DNA of 64,000 bases from Streptococcus oralis Uo5 (GTDB lineage Bacteria; Bacillota; Bacilli; Lactobacillales; Streptococcaceae), in assembly GCF_000253155.1 (NCBI RefSeq), contig NC_015291.1:1335001-1399000 (forward strand), read 5' to 3'. Both the position numbers and the translations under genes were made by a program. Shown piece by piece: positions 18,530-27,688 of the stretch. The notes below the pieces were generated by a model, which had not been told where the DNA came from, searched no databases, and saw nothing but the letters and a program-made list of their open reading frames with translations. Numbering within the stretch: position 1 is the first letter of the stretch; the number at the start of each line of letters is the position of its first letter.

Positions 18530-18644
18530 AAATTTTTACTCTACTACTTTACCACATTTGTTTTGGGTCTCCTAAGAATGTGCTCAGAAGTTTTTATTCT
18601 CTATTACAGTACAGTTCGAAAGCGTTTTTTAGAACTGTTTTATA

Positions 18645-18757
18645 ATACTCAATGAAAATTAAAGAGCACACTAGGAAACTAGCCACAAGTTGCTCAAAAC
18701 ACAGATTTGAGTTTGAAGATAAAGTTGACGTGGTTTGAATAGATTTTCGAAGAGTAT
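18645..18757 (-). repeat. BOX element 1
   Basis: On the minus strand it begins ATACTCTTCGAAAATCTATT (boxA type), contains a degenerate CTCAAA-TCTGTG-TTTGAG middle like boxB, and ends TTTTCATTGAGTAT (boxC type). It is about 113 bp and diverged from the other two copies. With 18530-18644, which shows a second cre-like word near 18618 and little else, it fills the spxB-copA interval. Confidence 0.8.
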
Positions 18758-18781
18758 AAAAAGCGAGCAAGCCCGCTTTTT
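18757..18781 (-). terminator. copA terminator
   Basis: AAAAAGCG / CGCTTTTT on the minus strand with an 8-nt loop, overlapping the copA stop codon. A classical intrinsic terminator for the copper operon. Confidence 0.8.
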
Positions 18782-21002
18782 AGTCTATCTTAGTAACATT
18801 GAGCATGAGTGAACTAATCAAAACAGATACAGAACTAAAGGCCATGGCTAGACCAGCCAGTTCTGGATTGAGAACGAGACCAATTCCTGAAAAAACTCCT
18901 GCTGCAATCGGAATACCAATGAGGTTATAGATAGAAGCCCAGAAAAGATTGAGTAGAATACGATTAAAGGTCTTCTTACTCATATCAAAAGCACGTGCCA
19001 ATCCTAGTAAATTGTTGGTTGTAAGGACAAGATCTGCGGATTCAATGGCAATATCTGTCCCAGAGCCCATGGCAATTCCGACATCCGCTACACTGAGGGC
19101 TGGCGCATCATTGATGCCATCTCCAACAAAGGCAAGTTTACCATTCTTTTGAAGCTTGTGAATTTCATGTGCCTTTTCCTCTGGCAAGACATTTGCAATC
19201 ACTTCTTCAATTCCAATTTGCTCTGCAATCGCATGCGCTACTCCAGCATTATCTCCGGTAAGCATGACCGTTCTAAGACCACGTTTTTTCAATTTAGCAA
19301 TAGCTTCTCGAGCATTTTCCTTAGGGACATCCTGCAAGGCAATTAAGCCTTTTAACTGACCATCCACGGATAGGAAGACAACTGTTTTTGCTTCTTTCTC
19401 AAGCAAATCAAATCGTTCTTGATAATCATGTGGAATAGCAAGGTCAGCTAAGAGCTTAGCATTCCCCAGCAAGACTTGTTTACCATTAATAATCCCAGTC
19501 ACACCTTTTCCATGCAAGGCTTGGAAGTTTTCCACTGGGTAAAGGCTAATTCCTAGTTCAGATGCACGATTAACAATAGCTTGAGCTAGCGGGTGTTGAG
19601 ATACATCTTCCAGTGAAGCAGCCAAGCTGATCACTTCTCCTTCATCTCCGACAACATCTGTCACTACTGGCTTCCCTTCGGTCAAGGTTCCTGTCTTATC
19701 AAAAACAACCGTTTGGACTTTTTGGATTTCCTGTAGAACTGTACCATTTTTGAGAAGAACCCCCATCTTGGCACTTCGTCCTGTTCCAACCATGAGTGCT
19801 GTCGGTGTCGCGAGTCCTAGTGCACAAGGACAGGCAATTATCAAAACTGCTACTCCATAAAGAAGAGAAGTCACAAAGCTATCTCCAAGTAAAACAAACC
19901 AGACCCAAAAAGTAAGAAGTCCTAAAATGACAACTGCTGGTACAAAAATCCCAGAAATCTTGTCGGTCAAATCTTGAATAGGAGCACGACTCGTTTGCGC
20001 TTTCTTCACAAAGTCCACAATCTGAGCCAACATAGTCTCAGAACCAACTTTTTCAGCTCTAAAGATGATCGTACCACTATTATTGATGGTTGAACCAATG
20101 ACAGTATCACCGGCAGACTTATCTACTGGAATACTTTCCCCAGTCACCATTGACTCATCAATACTAGTTTCACCTTCTAAAACAATACCATCAACGGCAA
20201 TTTTTTCACCTGGTCGAACGCGAATGAGATCCCCAACTTTGACTTGTTCTAGAGGTATTTGAACATAAACATCATCACGCAAAACCTCTGCTGTTTTTGC
20301 TTGTAGGTCTAATAATTTTTCGACTGCTTGCGAAGTATTTTTTCGCATTTTTTCCTCAAAAACTGCTCCCAAAAGAATGAAGAAGAGGATAAATGCAGCA
20401 CTTTCAAAGTAAACGGGCAGACCAGTGAAGAGGGCAACTAAGCTATAGAAATAGGCCACTAGGGTTCCCAGAGCAACCAAGGTATCCATGTTGGAATTGT
20501 GCTTTTTAAAACTAGCCCAGGCGCTTCTGATATATGGAACTCCAGCTACTAGCATAATCGGTGTTGTGGCTAAAAAGGTTCCCCAACGCATGACTTGGTG
20601 ACTAATTCCTCCTGTAGACATCCCAATCATGAGAATCACAAGAGGCACAGTAAAGATACTAGTAATCCAAAAACGCTGTAAAAGTGATAGAGATTTTCGA
20701 GTCTTCTCAACTACGGTATAACTCCCCTTTTGCATCTTCATGCCACATGAAAATTCATGCTCACCCAATTCTTGAGGAGTAAAGCGAATGACTTTCTCCT
20801 CATCTACGCCGATTGGTTCTAGGATCCCTTCTTCTTCGAAGAGAACTTCTTTATAACAGTTTGATGGTGTCACACGATGAAAGGTAATCTCAGCAGGAAT
20901 CCCTTTTTGCAGTTGAATGTGGGCTGGATGGTAGCCTTTGTCTGCCGTGATACGGATTTTTTGAACACCATTTTCAAGGCTTGCTTTTACAATTTCAGTC
21001 AT
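18780..21002 (-). CDS. copA: Copper-exporting P1B-type ATPase with cupredoxin-like N-terminus
   Basis: A 740-residue Cu(I) efflux ATPase. Instead of the usual CXXC heavy-metal domain, residues 1-100 form a cupredoxin-like module (FTPQELGEHEFSCGMKMQKG) related to CupA. Eight membrane helices follow. Key motifs are the actuator TGES, the membrane CPC in IIACPCALGLATP, the phosphorylation site FDKTGTLTEGKP, the HP locus SQHPLAQA and the hinge GDGINDAPAL. CupA is thought to hand Cu(I) to this domain. It is the last gene of the copY-cupA-copA operon. Confidence 0.97.
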   Translation of the reverse strand: MTEIVKASLENGVQKIRITADKGYHPAHIQLQKGIPAEITFHRVTPSNCYKEVLFEEEGILEPIGVDEEKVIRFTPQELGEHEFSCGMKMQKGSYTVVEKTRKSLSLLQRFWITSIFTVPLVILMIGMSTGGISHQVMRWGTFLATTPIMLVAGVPYIRSAWASFKKHNSNMDTLVALGTLVAYFYSLVALFTGLPVYFESAAFILFFILLGAVFEEKMRKNTSQAVEKLLDLQAKTAEVLRDDVYVQIPLEQVKVGDLIRVRPGEKIAVDGIVLEGETSIDESMVTGESIPVDKSAGDTVIGSTINNSGTIIFRAEKVGSETMLAQIVDFVKKAQTSRAPIQDLTDKISGIFVPAVVILGLLTFWVWFVLLGDSFVTSLLYGVAVLIIACPCALGLATPTALMVGTGRSAKMGVLLKNGTVLQEIQKVQTVVFDKTGTLTEGKPVVTDVVGDEGEVISLAASLEDVSQHPLAQAIVNRASELGISLYPVENFQALHGKGVTGIINGKQVLLGNAKLLADLAIPHDYQERFDLLEKEAKTVVFLSVDGQLKGLIALQDVPKENAREAIAKLKKRGLRTVMLTGDNAGVAHAIAEQIGIEEVIANVLPEEKAHEIHKLQKNGKLAFVGDGINDAPALSVADVGIAMGSGTDIAIESADLVLTTNNLLGLARAFDMSKKTFNRILLNLFWASIYNLIGIPIAAGVFSGIGLVLNPELAGLAMAFSSVSVLISSLMLNVTKID

Positions 21003-21011
21003 AATATTCTC

Positions 21012-21383
21012 CTATTCTACAATCATCTTACCGTGCATCATATTCATGCCACAAGAGAAACCATACTCACCTGCTTCTTCAGGTGTGATTTCAACCACAT
21101 ATTGGTCTCCCATAGGCAGATCTGCATGCACTCCAAAGTCTGGAAAAACGATTTGATCCAAGCAAGGTGAAGGATCTTTTCGATCAAAAATAATGCGAGC
21201 AGGTTGCGATTTTTTGAGGATAATGGTTTCTGGAGTATATCCTCCCATGACCTCCACTCGAATTTCTTGATAGCCATTCTTTTGCTGAGCTCTCTTAGCA
21301 TCTTCTTGCGGTTTTTTGAAAAACCAAAAGAGGATAAAAGCAATCATTCCTAAAACAACAATAGATACAAATAGATTTAACAT
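21012..21383 (-). CDS. cupA: Membrane-anchored copper chaperone CupA
   Basis: A 123-residue protein with one N-terminal membrane helix (residues 3-21) and an extracellular or surface cupredoxin-like domain. Cu(I) ligands lie in DPSPCLDQIVFPDFG and the C-terminal YGFSCGMNMMHGKM, a Cys-Met-rich loop. CupA buffers Cu(I) and passes it to CopA in pneumococcus. Nine bases separate it from copA and eleven from copY. The matching FSCGM motif in CopA's N-terminus shows common origin. Confidence 0.95.
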   Translation of the reverse strand: MLNLFVSIVVLGMIAFILFWFFKKPQEDAKRAQQKNGYQEIRVEVMGGYTPETIILKKSQPARIIFDRKDPSPCLDQIVFPDFGVHADLPMGDQYVVEITPEEAGEYGFSCGMNMMHGKMIVE

Positions 21384-21393
21384 AGCGTCTCCT

Positions 21394-21789
21394 TTACATA
21401 CAATTACATCTTACTTCTGTTACAGCGCTTGATTTCTTCTTAGAAATCACTTCTTCCAAGCCTTCCAAGTCAGCCTGAGTGAAATCACATTCCACAATCA
21501 AATCAGCCAACAAGTTCTTAATCCTACGAGAACAAACCTTGTCTTTGATATCTTGGACAAGCAAGTCTCGGCTTTGGTCTAGAGTTAAAAGGGCTGAATA
21601 AATAAAGGACTTGCCCTCTTTTTTCCTTGTCAGACACTCTTTCTCAACCAAACGAGCCAAAAGAGTTTGAATGGTTGACTTGGACCAGTCGAACCGCTCC
21701 GCCAGAACCCTGATCAAATCGCTACTGGTCTGCTCTCCTTGCATCCAAATAATCTTCATGACCTGCCATTCTGCATCTGAAATCTGCAT
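21394..21789 (-). CDS. copY: Copper-responsive repressor CopY
   Basis: A 131-residue BlaI/CopY-type winged-helix repressor. Zn(II) supports DNA binding and Cu(I) releases it. With the start at ATG 21789 (MQISDAEWQVM, AGGAGG at good spacing) the N-terminal metal cysteine is residue 52 (EKECLTRKKE) and the C-terminal CNC pair is 128/130, matching the numbering I recall for pneumococcal CopY. The enterococcal CXCX4CXC tail is shortened to one CXC, as in streptococci. An upstream GTG two codons earlier is less likely. Confidence 0.93.
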   Translation of the reverse strand: MQISDAEWQVMKIIWMQGEQTSSDLIRVLAERFDWSKSTIQTLLARLVEKECLTRKKEGKSFIYSALLTLDQSRDLLVQDIKDKVCSRRIKNLLADLIVECDFTQADLEGLEEVISKKKSSAVTEVRCNCM

Positions 21790-21807
21790 AATCACACCTC
21801 CTAAATC

Positions 21808-21858
21808 TACATTTGTCGATTACAGTTATTAGTATACTCCGAAAATCTACATTTGTCA
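21808..21858 (-). promoter_or_regulatory. cop promoter with two CopY operators
   Basis: TACATTTGTC occurs at 21808-21817 and 21848-21857, 40 bp apart, each fitting the cop box KACANNTGTM. On the minus strand TTGACA (21858-21853) overlaps the distal box and TATACT (21837-21832) follows after 17 bp. The proximal box lies downstream of the -10. Confidence 0.92.
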
Positions 21859-21949
21859 ACTATAATTTTTATTATTTTTCGAAAAATAGAATTTTAATCC
21901 TGTAACGAGAGATTTGCAATCAAATTTTACTATATAAACTATAAAAATA

Positions 21950-22085
21950 TGCTATACTGAAGAAAAAAGAAAACAACCACTAGGGGTGCGTAAAGCTGAG
22001 ATTAACGACTGTTAGATCCCTTTGACTCAATCTAGGTAATGCTGGCTGATGGAAGTGGAAAATAGTGAGGACTACCCAGTCTTCT
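21950..22085 (+). promoter_or_regulatory. TPP riboswitch upstream of thiD
   Basis: Extended -10 TGCTATACT at 21950-21958 precedes a THI element: CTAGGGGTGCG, GCTGAGATTA, a variable arm, GATCCCTTTGAC, then TCTAGGTAATGCTGGC and GGAAG. Core 21974-22060. The downstream sequence pairs GGAAAATAG with CTATTTCC but lacks a U tract, so control may be at translation rather than termination. The remaining bases to the thiD start hold only the ribosome site GGGAGG. Confidence 0.92.
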
Positions 22086-22152
22086 ATTTCCTTCCTAAAA
22101 CAGACTTGCTTGTTCTTAAGAATACAAACTTCAGTTGGTTGGGAGGTTTTAG

Positions 22153-22944
22153 ATGACTTATTTACCCGTTGCTCTAACCATTGCTGGGACAGACCCTAGT
22201 GGCGGTGCTGGCATTATGGCTGATTTGAAGTCGTTCCAAGCTAGAGATGTCTATGGAATGGCCGTTGTGACCAGCCTTGTCGCTCAAAATACCAGAGGTG
22301 TTCAATTAATCGAGCACGTCTCTAACCAAATGCTGAAAGCTCAATTGGAGAGTGTCTTTTCGGATATCAAACCTCAGGCTGTAAAAACTGGTATGTTGGC
22401 AACTACTGAAATCATGGAAATCATCCAACCCTATCTTAAAAAGCTGGACTGTCCCTACGTGCTGGACCCTGTTATGGTCGCAACAAGCGGTGATACCCTG
22501 ATAGATACTAGTGCGAGAAGCTACCTAAAAACAAACCTGCTTCCTCTTGCAAGCATCATTACACCCAATCTTCCTGAGGCAGAAGAGATTGTTGGTTTTT
22601 CAATCCATGATCCAGAAGACATGCAACGTGCTGGTCGCCTGATTTTAAAAGAATTTGGTCCTCAGTCTGTGGTAATCAAAGGTGGCCATCTCGAAGGCGG
22701 TGCCAAGGATTTCCTCTTTACTAAGGAGGAGCAATTTGTCTGGGAAAGTCCTAGAATTCAAACCTGTCACACCCATGGCACTGGATGTACTTTTGCTGCA
22801 GTGATTACGGCTGAACTAGCCAAGGGGAAAACCCTTTATCAGGCAGTCGATAAGGCCAAGGCCTTTATCACAAAAGCCATCCAAGAAGCTCCTCAACTCG
22901 GTCATGGTTCTGGCCCAGTCAACCATACAAGCTTTAAAGATTAA
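22153..22944 (+). CDS. thiD: Hydroxymethylpyrimidine (phosphate) kinase ThiD
   Basis: A 263-residue ribokinase-fold enzyme phosphorylating HMP to HMP-PP for thiamine synthesis. N-terminal ALTIAGTDPSGGAGIMADLK and the C-terminal anion hole with catalytic Asp-equivalent region HTHGTGCTFAAV are family marks. It lies alone on the plus strand behind its own TPP riboswitch, convergent with the thiE end of the main thi operon, with which it shares a terminator. Length is typical. Confidence 0.95.
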   Translation: MTYLPVALTIAGTDPSGGAGIMADLKSFQARDVYGMAVVTSLVAQNTRGVQLIEHVSNQMLKAQLESVFSDIKPQAVKTGMLATTEIMEIIQPYLKKLDCPYVLDPVMVATSGDTLIDTSARSYLKTNLLPLASIITPNLPEAEEIVGFSIHDPEDMQRAGRLILKEFGPQSVVIKGGHLEGGAKDFLFTKEEQFVWESPRIQTCHTHGTGCTFAAVITAELAKGKTLYQAVDKAKAFITKAIQEAPQLGHGSGPVNHTSFKD

Positions 22945-22945
22945 G

Positions 22946-22989
22946 AAAAAACTCTCTAGTTCCCACTTTAAGGGAATTAGAGAGTTTTT
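22946..22989. terminator. Shared terminator of thiD and thiE
   Basis: A long stem, AAAAACTCTCTAGTTCCC / AGGGAATTAGAGAGTTTTT with one mismatch and a 6-nt loop, gives A- and T-tracts on both strands for the convergent genes. Confidence 0.88.
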
Positions 22990-22991
22990 GA

Positions 22992-23624
22992 TTAGAAAAT
23001 AATGTCATCCAGCTTTGTTAAAAATGCTTGCGTTTTTGCTTCAATATCTTCTGCCTGCATCAAATCACGGACTACAGCTACACCAGCTATGCCAGTTGCA
23101 GCAAGTTGGTCAATGTTCTCTGACGTCAAGCCTCCAATAGCAACTACTGGAATGGCGACCGTTTGGCAAATTGTTTTCAAGGTTGAAATCAAGGTGATAG
23201 GTGCATTTTCTTTGGTCGTAGTCGGGAAAATGGCTCCTGTTCCCAAGTAATCCGCACCCCATGTTTCCGCCTCAAGAGCCCTTTTTACTGTTTTAGCAGT
23301 AACACCGAGGATTTTTTCAGGCCCCAAGACTTTGCGGGCAACCGAAACCGGTAGTTCATCGTCGCCTATATGCAACCCAGCAGCATCGACTGCTAGACAA
23401 ACATCCAAACGATCATCGATAATCAAGGGCACCTGATAGGCGTCTGTTATTTCCTTGACTTGTTTGGCCAGTTGATAGTATTGATTGGTAGTGAGATTTT
23501 TTTCTCGTAATTGGACAATGGTAACACCTGAACGGCAGGCCGTCTCGACTTTTTCAAGAAAGTTTTCCAAGGAATCTTGGTAGCGATTGGTTACTAGATA
23601 CAGTCTAAGTGCTTCTCTATTCAT
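22992..23624 (-). CDS. thiE: Thiamine phosphate synthase ThiE
   Basis: A 210-residue TIM-barrel enzyme joining HMP-PP and thiazole phosphate to thiamine phosphate. Conserved segments include [46 protein letters not shown] and [12 protein letters not shown]. It is the last gene of the seven-gene ykoE operon, overlapping thiM by eight bases. No de novo HMP or thiazole genes are visible, so the strain probably salvages precursors. Confidence 0.95.
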   Translation of the reverse strand: MNREALRLYLVTNRYQDSLENFLEKVETACRSGVTIVQLREKNLTTNQYYQLAKQVKEITDAYQVPLIIDDRLDVCLAVDAAGLHIGDDELPVSVARKVLGPEKILGVTAKTVKRALEAETWGADYLGTGAIFPTTTKENAPITLISTLKTICQTVAIPVVAIGGLTSENIDQLAATGIAGVAVVRDLMQAEDIEAKTQAFLTKLDDIIF

Positions 23625-24420
23625 AAAAGTCTCCTTTGATGGCTTCTAGCCAATTTTCGTCTCTTTTTAGAAGAGAGAGCTGATTGAGAGTTTGAAAGCG
23701 GAAATCTTCCAATCCCATTCCTTGAACAAGAATTCTCTCAGCAGAGATATTGAGATAAGAAACTGCTAGGCAAGAAGCTTCAAATGCGATCTTTCCTTGA
23801 CTGAGAAAAACGGCGGTCAAGGCTCCAACCAAGTCTCCTGTCCCTGTTATCCAGTCTAATTCGTCACAGCCATTTCCCAATATTGCAACCTGATTCTCCG
23901 AAACAATGAGGTCCTTGGGGCCAGTGACTAAAAATGACATACCAGGATAGGTCTGACACCAGTCTTTCAAGGCTTGAAGCAGGTCCTCAGTTTCTTGATC
24001 CTTATGGCTAGCATCAACTCCAACTCCGTGGTGCTTTAAACCAACAAGACTTCGGATTTCCGACATATTTCCTTTAAGGACCGTGGGCTTGTATTCAAAA
24101 AGATCTCTGACTAGATCCTTACGAATGGGGGAAGCCGCTACGCCAACTGCATCTACTACCATTGGGAGACAAGCTTGAGCTGCATAAGTAGCTGCCATGC
24201 GGATTGCTTTCTCCTTCTCAGCAAACAAATGCCCCAAATTGATGAAGAGAGCCTGGCTTTGTTTGGTAAAATCAAGGACCTCACGGGGATCATCTGCCAT
24301 GACAGGTTTAGATCCCAGAGCTAGAATGCCATTGGCTAACATCTCACAGGAAATCTCATTGGTAATGCAGTGAATCAAGGAGCTAGAGCCTAGAGGAAAG
24401 GGATTTGTAAATTCCTGCAT
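23617..24420 (-). CDS. thiM: Hydroxyethylthiazole kinase ThiM
   Basis: A 267-residue ribokinase-fold enzyme phosphorylating 4-methyl-5-hydroxyethylthiazole. Marks: [48 protein letters not shown], and the ATP/catalytic loop [16 protein letters not shown]. ThiM with ThiW suggests thiazole salvage. It overlaps thiE, and its ATG is immediately next to the thiW stop, so the genes are coupled. Confidence 0.95.
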   Translation of the reverse strand: MQEFTNPFPLGSSSLIHCITNEISCEMLANGILALGSKPVMADDPREVLDFTKQSQALFINLGHLFAEKEKAIRMAATYAAQACLPMVVDAVGVAASPIRKDLVRDLFEYKPTVLKGNMSEIRSLVGLKHHGVGVDASHKDQETEDLLQALKDWCQTYPGMSFLVTGPKDLIVSENQVAILGNGCDELDWITGTGDLVGALTAVFLSQGKIAFEASCLAVSYLNISAERILVQGMGLEDFRFQTLNQLSLLKRDENWLEAIKGDFYE

Positions 24421-24944
24421 CAGTCTATCCTTTCACCAAAGAAATATCCTTGTACTTTTTTAAAGAATTCCTGCTTGATTAAAAATCGAAAGGCGAGAAA
24501 AGCTATGGCTGTACCGATCAAGGTCGCTCCGAAAAATCGCGGAGTATAGATAAACCAACTAAGCTTGGCCGCAGATCCTGTAAAGAGAACCATGACAGGA
24601 TAGGAAACAATGGAACCGATTATACCCGTTCCCAAGATTTCTCCTAGGGCAGAATAGTGAAATTTTCTACCATACTTATAAAAGAGACCTGCAAGGAGGG
24701 CTCCGAAAGTAGCTCCTGTGAGGGCCAAAGGAGGAATCCCCTGAGTTGACATACGGATAAAGGCTGTGGCTGTAGCCATGATCAAGGCATAAACAGGCCC
24801 CATCAAAATTCCTGCTAGGATATTGACTACACTGGACATCGGTGCCATTCCCTCAATTCGAAAGATGGGTGTAAGAACTACGTCAAGGGCAATCATCATG
24901 GATAAAATAGTTAATTTGTGAACTTGTAGTTGGTGGTTTCTCAT
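24420..24944 (-). CDS. thiW: ECF transporter S component ThiW (thiazole uptake)
   Basis: A 174-residue membrane protein with five or six helices. The motif [28 protein letters not shown] is the ThiW signature, quoted here as positions 19-46, with key residues Arg-Ile-Glu-Gly-Met-Ala-Pro. ThiW is the predicted thiazole-binding S component of energy-coupling-factor transporters. It can use the local YkoC/YkoD module or the housekeeping EcfT/EcfA. It sits between thiM and tenA, three bases from the latter. Confidence 0.9.
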   Translation of the reverse strand: MRNHQLQVHKLTILSMMIALDVVLTPIFRIEGMAPMSSVVNILAGILMGPVYALIMATATAFIRMSTQGIPPLALTGATFGALLAGLFYKYGRKFHYSALGEILGTGIIGSIVSYPVMVLFTGSAAKLSWFIYTPRFFGATLIGTAIAFLAFRFLIKQEFFKKVQGYFFGERID

Positions 24945-24947
24945 TTT

Positions 24948-25640
24948 CTATTTCTTCTCTTTTCCTAAGGACTGCAAATCACTCGTCCAGGTTTGATGTT
25001 GGTAAGCCATCTCCCAAAACTTGGCTTCCATGTGGACACTTCGGTGGAATGCCTCTAGCATTTTTTGTTTGTCCGTCTCGTCGCTTTCGCGATAGAGCTG
25101 ATTAACTAGGGCTTCTTCTTCTTTAATCTGCTGTTCTAATTCATCGGTGATATAGGTTTCAATCCACTGTTGATAAAGAGGATTCGGGGATGGTTTGCGA
25201 TTAAGTGCCTTGCCCAAATCATGGTATAACCACGGACATGGGAGCAAACTAGCAAAAGCAATGCCCAAGTTTGGCTCTGCAAACTGGCGATAAATATGAG
25301 AAATGTAATGATAACAGGTTGGAGCAATCGGTTGCTCCTCCATTTCCTGGTCGCTGATTCCTAATTCCTTGAAAAATTGTTGGCGGATAAACAACTCACC
25401 CTCCACTAGACTCTGGGCATTTTGTTTCAAGAGTCTTTTCATCTCTTGATTCGAAGTCTTATCAGCCAAGAGGTGATAGATTTCTGAGAAGGCCTTCAGA
25501 TAGTAGGCATCTTGAATCAGGTAATAGCGGAAAATATCAGGTTCTAAATTTCCCTCTTGTAATTGTAAAATAAAGGGATGATGAAAAGAAGCCTGCCAAG
25601 CTTCCTTGGATAATTCCATCGCAATATCTGTAAATTCCAT
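24948..25640 (-). CDS. tenA: Thiaminase II TenA, cysteine (TenA_C) type
   Basis: A 230-residue all-helical TenA/THI-4 protein. The segment FASLLPCPWLYHDLG contains the catalytic cysteine of the TenA_C subtype, which hydrolyses aminomethyl-HMP to HMP in thiamine salvage. SLVEGELFIRQQFFKELGI and QWIETYITDELEQQ match the family. It lies in the ykoE operon, whose S component is predicted to import pyrimidine precursors. The second TenA at 28620-29288 lacks this cysteine. Confidence 0.93.
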   Translation of the reverse strand: MEFTDIAMELSKEAWQASFHHPFILQLQEGNLEPDIFRYYLIQDAYYLKAFSEIYHLLADKTSNQEMKRLLKQNAQSLVEGELFIRQQFFKELGISDQEMEEQPIAPTCYHYISHIYRQFAEPNLGIAFASLLPCPWLYHDLGKALNRKPSPNPLYQQWIETYITDELEQQIKEEEALVNQLYRESDETDKQKMLEAFHRSVHMEAKFWEMAYQHQTWTSDLQSLGKEKK

Positions 25641-25650
25641 AATAACTCCT

Positions 25651-26301
25651 TTATAAAAATAGACTGATTTGAAGCAATAAAAAGAAAAGCAGGTAGATTA
25701 ATTTTGTTTTTTTAGGAATATAAAAAGTCCGATAGCTATTCTCCACCTGTGCATGTTCGTCATATCCATGCGCCGACAGAGCTCTCAGATAAAGATGGCG
25801 CCACCTAAAGACTGTCATCAGAACCTTGCTGTAAATCAAGGGAGACCAAACATGCAGTTCTTGACCACGTAATAGGCAAGCTTCTTTGAGGGACTTGATT
25901 TCTTTCTGAATAAGGGGAAAGGAATTAAATACCACAATTAAGGCATAGGCCCAAGAACGCGATAACCCCTTTTGAGCCAAGTACAAGAGAAGCTCTTTTA
26001 GGGAAATACTGGAAACAAAGACAAGGCCGATACAAACCGTCACAAAAGCCCTCGTCCCAAGTATCACTGCCTGCGAAGCATCCCCATGTAACTGAACTGC
26101 CCAGTAATTAGCCAAAGATGGTAAAATGGCGAGCAAGAGCATCCAAGCCAACATTTTAAATCGACGATAATAGAGCATGAAGAGGATGCAAAATGCGGCT
26201 ACCGAAAGATTCAGAGCAATCGAAGGAATGAAAGATGTTTCCAAGGATAAAATCAGCAAGAAAAGACTGATAACCGGTGTCTTGGTTGCTACTTTGATCA
26301 T
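25651..26301 (-). CDS. ykoC: ECF transporter transmembrane T component (YkoC-like)
   Basis: A 216-residue CbiQ/EcfT-family protein with about five helices and the cytoplasmic coupling region after residue 150. The motif ACLLRGQELHVWSPL and the later arginine-rich helix (MTVFRWRHLYLRALSAHGYDE) fit the T-component coupling motifs. It joins the YkoE S component to the double ATPase YkoD. It starts one base after the ykoD stop in the same transcript. Confidence 0.88.
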   Translation of the reverse strand: MIKVATKTPVISLFLLILSLETSFIPSIALNLSVAAFCILFMLYYRRFKMLAWMLLLAILPSLANYWAVQLHGDASQAVILGTRAFVTVCIGLVFVSSISLKELLLYLAQKGLSRSWAYALIVVFNSFPLIQKEIKSLKEACLLRGQELHVWSPLIYSKVLMTVFRWRHLYLRALSAHGYDEHAQVENSYRTFYIPKKTKLIYLLFFLLLQISLFL

Positions 26302-26302
26302 A

Positions 26303-27688
26303 CTACCTCACCTCCCCTAAAGTATCATTTTTCAGAGATGGGAGTGGTTTGCTGATGGTCACGTCTTTGAGATGACTGAGCCCCTCACTCGTCATCTCAA
26401 TCCAATAATCAACCACAGAGATCAAGGGATCTAAACGATGGCTAATGATCAAAAAACTTCTTCCTTGATTTCTATCCTCCAACATCCACTGACAAAAATA
26501 ATGGCATGCTCTATCATCCAAACCAGCAAATGGCTCATCTAGCAAGATCACAGAAGCCTTGCTGGTCAAGATGGTCAAAAGCTGAAGAATCTTTTGTTGG
26601 CCACCACTTAATTGATAGGGACTCTTATCAAGCGCCTGCTCCAGATCAAAATATCGTAAAGCTTGGAGTATCCGCTGATTTCTTTCAGAGTCTGGACTAT
26701 CTAATTGTAGTTCCTCTCGCAGACTGACTCGGATAAATTGCTTTTCAGCTTCCTGAACAACACCCGTCAGATCACGATACAAACTCTTTTTCTTTTTCAG
26801 AACCCAACCCTTCCAAGTAATTCTCCCCTTATACTTCTGAAATTGAAGAATAGACCGAAAGAGGGTTGATTTCCCGACACCATTGTCACCCAAGATACAG
26901 GAAATTCCTTGGTAGAATGTAAAATCCGCAATGGAAAAGAGGGGGCGATGATCCAGCTCACAAGTCACACGGTCCATATGGAATAGTCCTTGGCTAGAAG
27001 CAACTTCCTTTGAAGCGACCTGTATCATCTCAGAGGAAGGGATTTGAAACACTTCTCTTAGTTGACCGTCTCTTAGCTCCACCATATGGTCGATATAGGC
27101 TTCATAGTCTGATAAATCATGGTCGCACAGGATGACTGTCTTCCCATCAAGAGCCAACTCTTTTAGAATCTCCAATATCTCTAACCTGCTCTTGCGGTCA
27201 ATGGAAGCAAAAGGCTCATCCAAGAGATAGACCCTAGGATTCATGGCAAAGAGAACAGCCAAAGCAGCCTTTTGCTTTTCCCCACCTGATAAGTGATGTA
27301 TGGGACGGTGCAAGATTTTCTCACAGCGACATTGCTGGACCACCTCTGCTATTTTAGCATCAATCTCTTGCACGGGATGGCCGATATTCTCCAAGGTAAA
27401 AATCAGTTCCTCAAACAAGTTCTCCATGGTAAATTGATGATTGGGATTTTGAAAGAGAATGCCAACCGTCTGGACACGTTCAACGATAGAAAGCTGACTG
27501 ACCTCGCTTCCATCTATCTGGACTTGACCACTATAGGGAAGAGAACTGACTTGGGCAATGACTTGAAAGAGACTGGATTTTCCTGAACCACTACTCCCAA
27601 CTAACAAGGTAAAGGCTTGATCATGAAAAGTAAAATCAATTGGCTCTGAGAAGATTGGGGACTGAATCCCTCTTAATTCCAGGCCCAT
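26303..27688 (-). CDS. ykoD: ECF transporter double ATPase (YkoD-like)
   Basis: A 461-residue protein with two ABC domains in tandem. Domain 1 has Walker A VGSSGSGKSSLFQ near 31, signature HLSGGEKQKAALAVL and Walker B VYLLDEPFASID. Domain 2 has Walker A LGDNGVGKSTLFR near 269, signature QLSGGQQKILQLL and Walker B VILLDEPFAGLDD. Fused ATPases of this kind power YkoEDC-type HMP/thiamine-precursor uptake. Adjacent to ykoE and ykoC without gaps. Confidence 0.93.
   Translation of the reverse strand: MGLELRGIQSPIFSEPIDFTFHDQAFTLLVGSSGSGKSSLFQVIAQVSSLPYSGQVQIDGSEVSQLSIVERVQTVGILFQNPNHQFTMENLFEELIFTLENIGHPVQEIDAKIAEVVQQCRCEKILHRPIHHLSGGEKQKAALAVLFAMNPRVYLLDEPFASIDRKSRLEILEILKELALDGKTVILCDHDLSDYEAYIDHMVELRDGQLREVFQIPSSEMIQVASKEVASSQGLFHMDRVTCELDHRPLFSIADFTFYQGISCILGDNGVGKSTLFRSILQFQKYKGRITWKGWVLKKKKSLYRDLTGVVQEAEKQFIRVSLREELQLDSPDSERNQRILQALRYFDLEQALDKSPYQLSGGQQKILQLLTILTSKASVILLDEPFAGLDDRACHYFCQWMLEDRNQGRSFLIISHRLDPLISVVDYWIEMTSEGLSHLKDVTISKPLPSLKNDTLGEVR

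Noticed and set aside
18612..18626. Second cre site (CGAAAGCGTTTTTT) between spxB and copA
   Set aside because: Only half of the palindrome fits and it is far from both promoters.
21394..21402. CopY truncated because it ends with only one CXC
   Set aside because: Streptococcal CopY is known to lack the enterococcal four-cysteine tail; Cys52 and the CXC pair are present at the expected numbers.
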